Part shown: positions 1-9,950 of the stretch, in pieces
How positions within the stretch are numbered: position 1 is the stretch's first letter
Layout: the number at the start of each line of letters is the position of its first letter
From: Cloacibacterium sp047601505
GTDB lineage: Bacteria; Bacteroidota; Bacteroidia; Flavobacteriales; Weeksellaceae
Assembly: GCF_047601505.1 (NCBI RefSeq)
Contig: NZ_JASGJD010000001.1
Location: forward strand, 2,108,001-2,172,000
Reading direction: 5' to 3'
DNA: 64,000 nucleotides
The notes under the pieces: generated by a model
Seen by the model: only the letters and a program-made list of their open reading frames with translations
Databases searched by the model: none
What the model was told of the DNA's origin: nothing
Made by a program: the position numbers and the translations under genes

Positions 1-52
1 TTTTTTTTGAGAGAATTTATTAAGGTGTTATAATTGAAGATATTATTATTTT

Positions 53-3000
53 ATGAAAAAACTTTACTATTTAATTTTATTAGTTTTTGGTATTTATTAT
101 TCTCAAAATGTTACTAATGAGGGGAATAGATTGTATGATGATGTTAATGGTAAAATTATTACTAACCCAAATATCATAAAACAGATAGAAAGTAATAAGA
201 GCAAGGAAAGAGCAAGTCTTAAGCAGGGTAATAACAGAATTTCTGCAGATCAAAAAGCTGTTGAAATGTGTTCTAATAGTGGGTTCGAGCAATATGAAAC
301 ATCAGGAGGTAATACTTTTCTTAAAAATTTTCTTTATACAATTGGCGATCAAATGGGACCAACACAGTGTAAAGCAATATCTAATAAGGCAAACGAAAAT
401 ATTAAAATTTACGATCCTTCTGCTACAGATGTTATGGCTTCTACTGTACCTGCTAATTATATTGATAAATATATTGGTGATATTAAAGCGTTTGACCAAT
501 ATGCTCTGAAAATAAATTACGAGTATTCTAATACTACAAGTTCTTCTGTACAAGCTAAAAGGTATAAGAGCAATAATGAAAATTTTGTAAAATTCAATTA
601 CAAAGCTGTTTTGCAAACAGTTTATGATAATGGACATAAAGATAATCAACCGTTTTTTAAAGCAAGAATTATTAATAAAAATGGAGATGTTGTAAGTGAG
701 TTTTGTATGATAGGGGACGAAAAGAATTGTATTTTTAGTAAAGTTCCTTCAGGTTGGGCATATGCGGTTACTCTTTATACTGCTAATTGGCAATCTGGCA
801 TGTTAGATATATCTTCGATACCAAATAATGAAGAATTTACAATAGAATTTATTGGTTCTAGATGTGGTTTTGGGGCTCATTTTGGTTATGCTTTTATAGA
901 TGATTTATGTATTTTGCATTCTGATGAAAATATACAAGGAACGGTAGATTTAGACCCAATTAATGCATTGTGCCCAACGTTACCAATTTCGGTTTGTGGT
1001 AGTTATACTATTCCTAATTCTGGTGGTCAATCTGCAATTGTAAAAAGTATTACTTTAAATGTTTATGACACTTCTAATAAAATAATATACACAACTAGCA
1101 GTCCTACATCTCAGGATAATACTAAAAAAAGGTTTTGTTTTAATTTAGATTCTAAAGTATTTCCAAATATAACCAATGCTAATTATAATGTTGGTGTAAA
1201 AATAGATTATGACATTTCTGGGACAAGTTGTAGCGGTACTAGTTTTGCATCTGCAACGGATAATGATGCTAATTCTGGTTGGGATATTTCGTTTATGAAT
1301 TGTACTTCAGATTGTGATATTGATTTGCAAACAGCAAAGTTAACTATCTGTGATTCTGATTATAATGGAAGTGAAGATTTTAATTTAACAGATTTGAATT
1401 CTAAATTAGTTTCTAATACTTCGGGATATACTTTTAGTTATTTTAAAGATTATAACGATGCATTATCTAATACTAATAGCATAACTAATATTACAAAATA
1501 CAATAGTCCTTCTGCTACGATATATGTAAGAGTAAGCAAAAGTACTACTTGTTTCAAAATTATTCATGCTACATTAGAGCTTAAAAATCCTACAGCTAAT
1601 ATTTCTGGAATTTTAAATGTCTGTTCCGGGAGTACAGTTCTCACTGCTTCTTCTGGAGCATCTTATAAATGGAGTCCAAATGGAGAAACTACGCAAAGTA
1701 TTACTGCCACTTCTATAGGTACTTATAGTGTTACTATAACAGATTCTTATGGCTGTATAAGTACAGCAAGTGTAAATATAGAAGCTTCTCAAACAGCTGT
1801 TTTGCCCACTTTAGAAGTTACGCAACCTTCTTGTAATTCTTCTTCGGGAGGTATAAAAGTAACATCTCCTGCAAGTGAGTATAGTTTTGATAATGGAGTA
1901 ACTTGGGTTAAAAATAATACATTAAACAATCTATATCCTGGAACTTATAAAGTAAAAATAAAAACAGTAAATGGTTGTATATCTTACGCACAAGTTGTAG
2001 AAATAGTTGCACCAGCTTCTACATATCCTTCTTACAGCTATACAGTGCCGAAATATTGTGGAGATAAGGGGAGTATTACAATTACAACAGAATCTGCATA
2101 TTACAGTTTTGATGGAGGAGTAACTTGGCAAACAAGTAATTATTTAGACAATCTTTCTCCTGGAATTTATAAGATTAGAACAAAAGATATAAAAGGATGT
2201 GAATCTTATATTGACAATGTTTATTTAAATGGAGTTTCTCTTGGTAATCCAAACTATTCTTTAATACTCCCAGCGTGTGATGTTGATGGTTCTATTACCA
2301 TAGGAGATAAATCAGATTTTTATACTTTTGATGGAGGTACCACATGGGTTACAAGTAATGTTTTGACTAATGTTAAAAAGGGGAATTATTCTATAGGATT
2401 TAAAAATAAATTAGGATGTACTTCTTATTTCTTAAATATTTATGTAAATAGTTTAGAACAATCTTATCCTGACTATAGTACAATTCAGCCTTCATGTGGA
2501 GTTAATGGTTATATTTATATTTCAACAATAGGAGATCAATATAGTTTTGATGGAGGTAAAACATGGGGTACTAGTAATATCAAAGATGATTTGCCAGCTG
2601 GAATTTATTTAATTCAAGTAAAAGATAAAAATGGCTGTGTTTCGCTTCAAAACTCAGTATATTTATATGAACCTCATTTAGATTCTCCAATTTTTACTGT
2701 AGAACAGCCAACTTGTGGAAACAATGGAACTATTACAATAAATACTCTTAGTGATTATTATAGTTTTGATAATGGAGTAACTTGGACAACGCTTAATAAA
2801 AAAAGTTTTCCGGCTGGATATTATTCTATAAAAATTAAGAATAAGATTGGTTGCGAATCTTACTCTAATTATGTTTATCTAAATAATCCAGAAATTCCAT
2901 TAACAGATTATAAAGTTATTCAGCCTACTTGTGATGCGCAAGGAAGCATTACAATTAATACAGTAGCTGATTATTATAGTTTTGATGGAGGTAATACTTG

Positions 3001-6000
3001 GGGTACTAGTAATACAATAACAAATTTAACGCAGAATTACTACAATGTTAGAATTAAAAATAAAGAGGGGTGTATGTCACAAAGTTATTCTGTTTATATT
3101 TATTCGAGTCGTCTAGATAAACCAGATTATGAAGCCATATCGCCAAGTTGTGGTAATATTGGGAGTATTACTTTTAAAACAAAAGCAGATTTTTATAGTA
3201 TAGACAACGGTTATACTTGGAGTACTAATCCTGTCTTTACTCCTCTTAAAAGTGGATACTATACACTTGTTATAAAAAATAGTAAACAATGTATTTCAGA
3301 ATACATTAGTATTTATTTGGATGATAAGAAATTATTTACTCCTAATGTTACTACTACACAACCAACGTGTACTACAAAAGGAAGTATTGTAATTAATACA
3401 AAATCAGATTATTATAGTATTGATGATGGCTATACTTGGAGTACTAGCAATACATTTAGTAATCTTACGCCTAGTCATTATTACGTTTTAATTAAAGATA
3501 AAAATGGTTGTATTTCTAATGTAAACTATGTACAAATAAAAGAATACTATTTAGATAAGCCAAATTATACATTTACAGACCCTACTTGTGATAATGGAGG
3601 AACCATTACTTTTAATACTGTTTCAGATTTTTATAGTATTGATAATGGCACTACTTGGTCTACTAGCAATACTTTTACAAACTTAAAAAAAGGATATTAT
3701 TATATCAGAATAAAAAATAATTTAGGATGTACATCAGATCCTTATGGTATATCTGTTTACCTTAAAGATTATTACCTTCCAACACCAGATTATACATACG
3801 AACAACCAACTTGTGGCAAGCTTGGTAGTATTACAATTGCCACTGTTGCAGATAAATATAGTTTTGATGGAGGTAACACATGGACGACAAATTCTACACT
3901 TTCTGGCATTACTTCGGGATATTATAATCTCATGGTAAAAAATTCTAAAGGATGTACTTCTATCCCATATGTTATTAGTATTAGTATAAATAAATATTAT
4001 ATACCAACTCCGATTGTAAAAATTGTAAACCCTAGTTGTGGTATTGATGGTAGTATTAGTGTTCTTTCATCTGCTTCTGAATATAGTTTTGATGGAGGTA
4101 CAACTTGGGGAACTAATCCAATTATTACCAAACCAATACCTAATAAAACATATTCAATAGTAGTAAAAAATAGTCAAGGATGTACATCTTATCCTTATTA
4201 TGCAAATGTTAGTACTTATAATTTACCATCTCCTAATGTTAGTACTGTACAGCCTACATGTTCTGAGCCATACGGAACAATATATATTAATACTTATTCA
4301 GACCAATATAGTTTTGATGGAGGAAAAACCTGGAGTACAGATTCTGTAAAATCTAATTTATCATCAGGAACTTACTATGTAATGATAAAGAATTCTTTGG
4401 GGTGTATTTCTCAATATCAGTATGTTTATATAAGTTCTCCGCCATCAATTCCTGCAGCGCCATTAGTTACTGTAAAACAACCTTCAGCATGCGGAGTAAC
4501 AGATGGAAGTATAGTTATCAATACATCAGCAGCAAGTTATAGTTTTAATGATGGCGCAAGTTGGACTACTAGTAACTCCAAAATAAATCTTGGAGCTGGA
4601 ACATATATGATAAAAATAAAACAAAATTCTTATAGTTGTGAGTCTCTTACTACAGTAGTTAATCTTTCTTCGGGAAGTACCATTGCAGCACCAGATGTTA
4701 AAGTTACGCAACCAACTTGTAGCATTTCTACAGGTAGTATAAACATTACTTCTGATGGTGATAGTTATAGTTTTGATAATGGGCTAAGTTTTGTTTTTTC
4801 TAATACTAAATCAGATTTACCACCAGGAACTTATAATATTAAATATAGAAATAAAATTGGCTGTGTATCGGATGCTATAACGGTTGTTATTAATAAACAA
4901 TCAGATTTACCAGCGCCAGAATATATTGTTAATCAACCAGATTGTGATACTAAAACAGGAAGCATTACATTTAAGACTAAAGCAGCACTTTATAGTTTTG
5001 ATAAGGGTATAACTTTTAGTACCAGTGATTCTCTTAACAATTTACTTCCAGGTACTTATGATTTGATGATAAAAGATAGTTCAGGATGTATTTCTTTGGT
5101 ATCTTCTGTAACGATTTCTCCACCTCCAGTAGTTCCAGATGCTCCAATTTATTCGGTAACACATCCATCTGGTTGTAGTTCTAATATTGGTGTAATAAAA
5201 ATTAACACATTTGCAGATGAATATAGTTTTGATGATGGAAAAACATGGGGAACAAATCCTGTTGCTAATTTACCAACTGGTACATATTATCTTAAAGTAA
5301 GAAAATTAAATGGTTGTGCTTCTGTTCAATCTGTTGCAGTAATTAATGCTCCAGCCAATGCTCCAAGTTTACCAGTGGTTAATGTTATTCAGCCATTAAG
5401 TTGTACTAATCCTTTTGGTAGTATTTCTATCACCAGTTCTGCCTACGAATATAGTTTTGATAATGGGAAAACGTATTCTACCAATTCTGCTTCAAATAAT
5501 TTAGCACCAGGTGAATATTATTTAAAAGTTAGGAATAATTTAGGATGCGAATCTACTGCATTGAAGGTTACAATTAATATACCTACAGACTATCCGCCAA
5601 CTCCAATTGTAAATATTGAACAAATAGATTGTTTGCACTCTTCGGCAACTATTACGATTACAAATTTAGCAGCTTTTTATAGTATTGACGGAGGTAAAAG
5701 CTGGCAGGCAAGTAATGTTTTTAATGGTTTAAATCCGAGTAAATATTACATTTTAATTAAAAATAATTTAGGATGTATTTCGGAGGTTAAAGAAGCAATT
5801 GTAGATGTTTTTGTAAATCCAACTCCAAAACCTACAGCCAATAATTTGCAAAGTTTTTGTATCCAAGAGAATGCTAAAATTTCTGATTTATCCATTTCTG
5901 GAAGTAATATAAAATGGTACGATTCTGCTACAGGAGGTAATCTTATTTCTTCGAGCCAAATATTAGCAGATGGAAGTACTTATTTTGCCTCTCAAACAAT

Positions 6001-7231
6001 TGGAAACTGCGAAGGAGAGAGAATTTCTGTAAAAGTGAGTGTTTCTGCAACAGTTCCGCCTATTGCTAATTCTTTACAAGTTTTTTGTATCAATCAAAAA
6101 GCTACTTTATCTTCAATTTCAATAAATGGAAATAATATAAAATGGTATGACAGTGCTATTGGTGGTAATTTAATGCTTGCTTCTACATTGTTAAAAGACG
6201 GCGTTACTTATTATGCTACTCAAACATCTAATAATTGCGAAAGTGTTGGTAGAGCTCCAGTTAAAGTAAGTTTGGTAACAACTACTATCGTTGCTAATGA
6301 TTATTCGGATAAGTTATGCGATGATAAAAACGATAATAAAGAAATTGTTAATTTAAAAAATTATAATTCTAATATTATTTCTAATCCTAGTGCATATAAT
6401 TTTATTTACTATGATGAACAGATGAAGGTTATTAATAACCCAACTTATTATAATATTTCAATTGGTAATAATAAAATATATGTAAACATTAATTCCACTC
6501 AAGGATGTGATAAAATGGTAACCTTAGATTTAGTACTTAATAATATTCCTAATGTTGATTTACCGCCTTCAATAGAGTATTGTATAGACAATCCTATTAC
6601 TTTAGACGCTGGTGTAGGTTTTTCTTACGAATGGAAACTTAATGGCGTTTTTTATAGTGACAAGCAAGTTATTTATCCTACTCAAATAGGAACTTATTCC
6701 TTATTGGTTACTAATTCTTCTAATTGTTCTACATCTACTTCTACAGAGGTGGTTTCTCCTGTTCTTCCTATTATAAAAAATATTGAAATTAATAATTCTA
6801 CTGCAATTATTTTAATGGCTATGTCTGGTAATTATGAATTTTCTTTAGACATGGTTAATTGGCAATCTTCTAATACATTTACTAATCTTAAAAATGAAAT
6901 TTATAACATCTATGTGAGAATAAAAGACAAAAAATGTAGTCTCACTTCTTCCCAGTTTACAATATTCGACATTCCAAATACGTTTACACCTAATGGAGAC
7001 GGACAAAATGATAAATGGAAAATACAAGGTTTAGAATTTTATAACGGTTCTCAAATTAAGGTTTTAGACAGATATGGAGTAGTAGTATTAGATAAAACTA
7101 TTAATGGATCTTTTGAATGGAATGGTCTTTATAACGGACGTGTTTTGCCAACAGCTACTTATTATTATATTTTAAAATTGTCTGACGGAAGAATTTTAAC
7201 AGGATATTTGTTAATTAAAAACAGAAATTAA
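53..7231 (+). CDS. Giant repetitive surface adhesin with type B T9SS C-terminal sorting domain
   Basis: A 2392-residue secreted protein. It starts with a signal peptide (MKKLYYLILLVFGIYYSQ). Residues ~30-310 are a non-repetitive N-terminal region. From ~584 to ~1917 there are 18 tandem units of about 74 residues, each with the pattern P-[TS]-C ... Y-S-[FI]-D-x-G-x-[TS]-W ... N-x-x-G-C, so two Cys per unit. Two Ig-like modules with a WYDSA-GG motif follow (~1921-2078), then a degenerate 19th repeat near the end. The last ~86 residues (NTFTPNGDGQNDKW, then a conserved DRYG and a YYY-LKLSDGR-GY ending) are the gliding-motility-associated type B sorting domain known from type IX secretion cargo. 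The protein is probably exported across the outer membrane and acts as an adhesin; the repeats resemble SprB-type modules only loosely. Ligand unknown. Confidence 0.93.
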   Translation: MKKLYYLILLVFGIYYSQNVTNEGNRLYDDVNGKIITNPNIIKQIESNKSKERASLKQGNNRISADQKAVEMCSNSGFEQYETSGGNTFLKNFLYTIGDQMGPTQCKAISNKANENIKIYDPSATDVMASTVPANYIDKYIGDIKAFDQYALKINYEYSNTTSSSVQAKRYKSNNENFVKFNYKAVLQTVYDNGHKDNQPFFKARIINKNGDVVSEFCMIGDEKNCIFSKVPSGWAYAVTLYTANWQSGMLDISSIPNNEEFTIEFIGSRCGFGAHFGYAFIDDLCILHSDENIQGTVDLDPINALCPTLPISVCGSYTIPNSGGQSAIVKSITLNVYDTSNKIIYTTSSPTSQDNTKKRFCFNLDSKVFPNITNANYNVGVKIDYDISGTSCSGTSFASATDNDANSGWDISFMNCTSDCDIDLQTAKLTICDSDYNGSEDFNLTDLNSKLVSNTSGYTFSYFKDYNDALSNTNSITNITKYNSPSATIYVRVSKSTTCFKIIHATLELKNPTANISGILNVCSGSTVLTASSGASYKWSPNGETTQSITATSIGTYSVTITDSYGCISTASVNIEASQTAVLPTLEVTQPSCNSSSGGIKVTSPASEYSFDNGVTWVKNNTLNNLYPGTYKVKIKTVNGCISYAQVVEIVAPASTYPSYSYTVPKYCGDKGSITITTESAYYSFDGGVTWQTSNYLDNLSPGIYKIRTKDIKGCESYIDNVYLNGVSLGNPNYSLILPACDVDGSITIGDKSDFYTFDGGTTWVTSNVLTNVKKGNYSIGFKNKLGCTSYFLNIYVNSLEQSYPDYSTIQPSCGVNGYIYISTIGDQYSFDGGKTWGTSNIKDDLPAGIYLIQVKDKNGCVSLQNSVYLYEPHLDSPIFTVEQPTCGNNGTITINTLSDYYSFDNGVTWTTLNKKSFPAGYYSIKIKNKIGCESYSNYVYLNNPEIPLTDYKVIQPTCDAQGSITINTVADYYSFDGGNTWGTSNTITNLTQNYYNVRIKNKEGCMSQSYSVYIYSSRLDKPDYEAISPSCGNIGSITFKTKADFYSIDNGYTWSTNPVFTPLKSGYYTLVIKNSKQCISEYISIYLDDKKLFTPNVTTTQPTCTTKGSIVINTKSDYYSIDDGYTWSTSNTFSNLTPSHYYVLIKDKNGCISNVNYVQIKEYYLDKPNYTFTDPTCDNGGTITFNTVSDFYSIDNGTTWSTSNTFTNLKKGYYYIRIKNNLGCTSDPYGISVYLKDYYLPTPDYTYEQPTCGKLGSITIATVADKYSFDGGNTWTTNSTLSGITSGYYNLMVKNSKGCTSIPYVISISINKYYIPTPIVKIVNPSCGIDGSISVLSSASEYSFDGGTTWGTNPIITKPIPNKTYSIVVKNSQGCTSYPYYANVSTYNLPSPNVSTVQPTCSEPYGTIYINTYSDQYSFDGGKTWSTDSVKSNLSSGTYYVMIKNSLGCISQYQYVYISSPPSIPAAPLVTVKQPSACGVTDGSIVINTSAASYSFNDGASWTTSNSKINLGAGTYMIKIKQNSYSCESLTTVVNLSSGSTIAAPDVKVTQPTCSISTGSINITSDGDSYSFDNGLSFVFSNTKSDLPPGTYNIKYRNKIGCVSDAITVVINKQSDLPAPEYIVNQPDCDTKTGSITFKTKAALYSFDKGITFSTSDSLNNLLPGTYDLMIKDSSGCISLVSSVTISPPPVVPDAPIYSVTHPSGCSSNIGVIKINTFADEYSFDDGKTWGTNPVANLPTGTYYLKVRKLNGCASVQSVAVINAPANAPSLPVVNVIQPLSCTNPFGSISITSSAYEYSFDNGKTYSTNSASNNLAPGEYYLKVRNNLGCESTALKVTINIPTDYPPTPIVNIEQIDCLHSSATITITNLAAFYSIDGGKSWQASNVFNGLNPSKYYILIKNNLGCISEVKEAIVDVFVNPTPKPTANNLQSFCIQENAKISDLSISGSNIKWYDSATGGNLISSSQILADGSTYFASQTIGNCEGERISVKVSVSATVPPIANSLQVFCINQKATLSSISINGNNIKWYDSAIGGNLMLASTLLKDGVTYYATQTSNNCESVGRAPVKVSLVTTTIVANDYSDKLCDDKNDNKEIVNLKNYNSNIISNPSAYNFIYYDEQMKVINNPTYYNISIGNNKIYVNINSTQGCDKMVTLDLVLNNIPNVDLPPSIEYCIDNPITLDAGVGFSYEWKLNGVFYSDKQVIYPTQIGTYSLLVTNSSNCSTSTSTEVVSPVLPIIKNIEINNSTAIILMAMSGNYEFSLDMVNWQSSNTFTNLKNEIYNIYVRIKDKKCSLTSSQFTIFDIPNTFTPNGDGQNDKWKIQGLEFYNGSQIKVLDRYGVVVLDKTINGSFEWNGLYNGRVLPTATYYYILKLSDGRILTGYLLIKNRN

Positions 7232-7233
7232 TA

Positions 7234-7626
7234 ATGAAAACAATAGAACTTCAAAATATTTTAGATAAGCAGCCTTCGGTTTCTGGTAATACTTTTTTTA
7301 TATTTTTGGTTTGGGGAATTTCTTGGCTTTTAGCCGTTTTCTTTTTTGTTCTAGGAATAGGGCTTTTGCTAGAAAGTCTTCTGCATTACAAAATATTTTT
7401 AGATTTTGTTTCTAGGCAAATTCATTTGATATTAGACGAACAACAGCGCTGGAAAATTTCTACCAGTTTTGGTCTTATTTCTTTCGTTTTATGTTTTATA
7501 TTTGTTGGGATGATTTTTATTTGTAAAATGGTTTTAGTAAGAAATCACTTTATTATACAAATAGAAGATTGGCTTATTTCGGAGGTTAAAGAAATAAAAT
7601 TAAAACCCCGAAAATCTAGAAAATGA
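7234..7626 (+). CDS. Small two-helix membrane protein, function unknown
   Basis: 130 residues, starting 2 bases after the adhesin stop codon and so probably co-transcribed with it. Two hydrophobic stretches are visible, about residues 20-48 and 79-104, joined by a ~30-residue loop. The C-terminus is basic (KLKPRKSRK) and follows a predicted amphipathic segment. I do not recognise a family. Its position directly behind a type IX cargo gene may point to a role in envelope biology, but that is inference only. Confidence 0.65.
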   Translation: MKTIELQNILDKQPSVSGNTFFIFLVWGISWLLAVFFFVLGIGLLLESLLHYKIFLDFVSRQIHLILDEQQRWKISTSFGLISFVLCFIFVGMIFICKMVLVRNHFIIQIEDWLISEVKEIKLKPRKSRK

Positions 7627-7641
7627 TAAATTGCAAATATT

Positions 7642-7989
7642 ATGAAAACAATTATTAAACTTCTCATTACAGCTTTGGTAGCATATTTTTTACCAAGAAT
7701 TCTAAGTGGAGTACATGTAGCAGATTTCACTTCTGCGATTATCTTCGCGATAGTTTTAGGATTGCTAAATCTAATTGTAAAACCTATTTTACAGTTATTT
7801 TCGTTGCCTATTACAATTATTACTTTAGGACTTTTTTCTTTAGTAATTAATGCTTTAATCACCTTATTAGCAGCACGTTTTACAGATGGAATTCATGTTG
7901 ATGGATTTTGGTGGGCGTTTATTTTTAGTATAGCACTTTCCATTATTACATCAATTTTAGAGAGTATTTTTATAAGCAAAGAAGATTAA
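7642..7989 (+). CDS. Phage holin family IV / DUF360-like membrane protein
   Basis: 115 residues with four hydrophobic helices and very little loop. The pattern of a short first helix, a GVHV-type turn, an N-L-x-V-K-P-[IL] motif after the second helix (NLIVKPILQ) and a second D-G-[IF]-H-V turn before the last helix is typical of the 'phage holin family protein' (superfamily IV) group, common as chromosomal genes in Flavobacteriia. No phage genes are nearby, so a lytic role is not implied. It starts 15 bases after the preceding membrane protein and ends before a bidirectional terminator. Confidence 0.8.
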   Translation: MKTIIKLLITALVAYFLPRILSGVHVADFTSAIIFAIVLGLLNLIVKPILQLFSLPITIITLGLFSLVINALITLLAARFTDGIHVDGFWWAFIFSIALSIITSILESIFISKED

Positions 7990-8027
7990 TTTTTTAATAA
8001 AAAATATCTATTTTAGATTGAAAAAAG

Positions 8028-8054
8028 AAACCGCCTCAATGGAGACGGTTTTTT
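8028..8054. terminator. Bidirectional terminator between holin-like gene and fadD
   Basis: Inverted repeat AAACCGCCTC / GAGACGGTTT (one mismatch) around a short loop, followed by a T run on the + strand and preceded by an A run. It lies between two convergent genes. Confidence 0.85.
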
Positions 8055-8058
8055 CTGT

Positions 8059-9828
8059 TTATGCTCTGTCGTATAATTTATCATAAAGCTTTATAAAAGC
8101 TTCTTTAATTATTTTTCTTTTCAGTTTCATGGTTGGGGTTAATAAACCATCTTCAATAGACCATACTTTTGGGGTAAGTTCTATTTTCTTAATTTGTTCC
8201 CATTTTCCAAGATTGTTATTAAGTACAGCAATATCTTTTTCTATTCTTGCTTTCAATTCAGGCGAATTGGCAATTTTTTCTGGTGTTGTTCCTATTTTTA
8301 TATGTTTTCTATTTGCCCAAAGTTGTGCAAATGCAAAATCTGGCTGAATAAGAGCACATGGCATTTTTTCGCCATCACCTACTACCATTATTTGTTCTAT
8401 AAATTTAGAAGCTTTGGCAAGGTTTTCTATTGCTTGTGGCGCAACATATTTACCACCAGAAGTTTTGAACATTTCTTTTTTACGGTCTGTAATATGCAAG
8501 AAACCTTCGTTGTCGATATGTCCAATATCACCCGTTTTGAAATAACCATCTTCTGTAAAAGCTTCTTTGGTTTTTTCGTCGTCGTTATAGTAACCTTGCG
8601 TAATAGAAGGTCCTTTTACGGTAATTTCTCCATCTTCTTGAATTTTTACATCCAAATTATTAAGAACATGACCAACCGTTCCTATTTTCATGTGTTGGAA
8701 ACTGTTTACAGCAATTACTGGCGAAGTTTCGGTAAGTCCATATCCTTCTAAAATAGGAATTCCTGCTCCTTGGAAGATTCTGTTTAATCTTTGAGATAAC
8801 GCTGCAGAACCCGAAACTAAGGTGGCAATATTTCCTCCTAAGCCTTCTCTCCATTTCTTGAAAACAATTTTGTCTGCAATAATATGTTTTAGAGATTTTG
8901 GTTTTTTGGGGTCGTAATTTTCAACTAATGAAAGAGCCCAGAAGAAAATTTTAGATTTTAAACCTCCAGATTCGGCTCCTTTATCTACAATTTTGTCGTA
9001 CACTTTTTCAATCAAACGTGGTACAACCGTCATAATCTGAGGCTTTACTTCTTTTAAATTATCGCCAACTTTATCAATACTTTCTGCAAAATAAATAGAA
9101 AAACCATGGCTCACATAAAGATAATAGAGCATTCTTTCAAAAATATGACAAATAGGCAAGAAGCTTAAACTTTTCAGTTCGTCTAAACCTTTGGTAACAT
9201 CTGTTATTATAGGTGCACAAGCTGTAACGTTTGCTACAATATTTTTATGAGTAAGCATTACTCCTTTTGGTCTTCCAGTTGTTCCGGAAGTATAAATAAG
9301 TGTTGCTAAATCTTCTGTATTAATTGTTTTCGAAATATCTTCAACTTCTTGCTGATTTTCGTTGTTTTCGCCTAAATCTAATATTTCTTGCCAATTGGGT
9401 GCTCCAGGAATGTTATCAAAAGTGAAAATTCCTGTCAAACTAGGAACATCATTTTTTACTTGTAATAGTTTTTCGTACAAATCTTTATCCGAAACAAAAC
9501 AATACTTAATTTCTGCATTATTAAAGATATAAATATAATCTTCTACTGAAATTGTAGGATAAACAGGAACGTTTATAGCTCCAATTTGAGAAATACCAAG
9601 ATCCATCACACACCATTCAGTACGATTGTTGCTAGAGATAAGCGCAATTTTGTCTCCGGGCTTTATTCCTATTCTTAATAACCCTCTGGAAACTTTATTT
9701 CCTTTGTTTACGAACTCTTGCGTGGAAGTTTTGGTCCAAACTCCGTTGTATTTTGTTACTAATAAGTCTTCTTTAGGATGTTGATTTGCAGCTTCATGGG
9801 CGAAATCAAACAATCTGGTTGCAGTCAT
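8059..9828 (-). CDS. fadD: Long-chain fatty acid--CoA ligase
   Basis: 589 residues of the AMP-forming acyl-CoA synthetase family, which activates free fatty acids to acyl-CoA with ATP. The P-loop-like motif YTSGTTGRPKG is at 179-189, YGLTETSP at ~363-370, the TGD of motif A7 at ~432 and DRK at ~448. Length and motif order match long-chain ligases of Bacteroidota. It is transcribed divergently from an acyl-CoA dehydrogenase, across a 122-bp spacer holding a palindrome that recurs upstream of a thiolase gene (see 9874-9888). Substrate chain length cannot be read from the sequence. Confidence 0.92.
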   Translation of the reverse strand: MTATRLFDFAHEAANQHPKEDLLVTKYNGVWTKTSTQEFVNKGNKVSRGLLRIGIKPGDKIALISSNNRTEWCVMDLGISQIGAINVPVYPTISVEDYIYIFNNAEIKYCFVSDKDLYEKLLQVKNDVPSLTGIFTFDNIPGAPNWQEILDLGENNENQQEVEDISKTINTEDLATLIYTSGTTGRPKGVMLTHKNIVANVTACAPIITDVTKGLDELKSLSFLPICHIFERMLYYLYVSHGFSIYFAESIDKVGDNLKEVKPQIMTVVPRLIEKVYDKIVDKGAESGGLKSKIFFWALSLVENYDPKKPKSLKHIIADKIVFKKWREGLGGNIATLVSGSAALSQRLNRIFQGAGIPILEGYGLTETSPVIAVNSFQHMKIGTVGHVLNNLDVKIQEDGEITVKGPSITQGYYNDDEKTKEAFTEDGYFKTGDIGHIDNEGFLHITDRKKEMFKTSGGKYVAPQAIENLAKASKFIEQIMVVGDGEKMPCALIQPDFAFAQLWANRKHIKIGTTPEKIANSPELKARIEKDIAVLNNNLGKWEQIKKIELTPKVWSIEDGLLTPTMKLKRKIIKEAFIKLYDKLYDRA

Positions 9829-9873
9829 ATTTTTAAAATTTCAACTTTTTGTAAAAATAAGATTTTTTTGGAA

Positions 9874-9888
9874 TTAACAAACGGTTAA
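9874..9888. promoter_or_regulatory. Candidate operator with TAACCGTTTG core, fadD/acyl-CoA dehydrogenase spacer
   Basis: Inverted repeat TTAAC-AAACG-GTTAA in the divergent spacer. Its minus-strand core TAACCGTTTG is found again, exactly, inside the palindrome at 55120-55135 upstream of a thiolase. Both flank fatty acid oxidation genes, which suggests a shared acyl-CoA-responsive (for example TetR-family) repressor. The regulator is not encoded in this window. Confidence 0.5.
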
Positions 9889-9950
9889 CATTAATTTTTA
9901 GCAAATGTCTAAAAAATGTATATTTACGAGCATAAAAATTATAAACTAAA

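Noticed and set aside
1803..5800. Non-coding tandem repeat
   Set aside because: The ~222-bp DNA repeats are in frame throughout and encode the adhesin modules.
7642..7989. Prophage remnant because of a holin-like gene
   Set aside because: The family is common as a chromosomal membrane protein in Flavobacteriia and no other phage gene is nearby.
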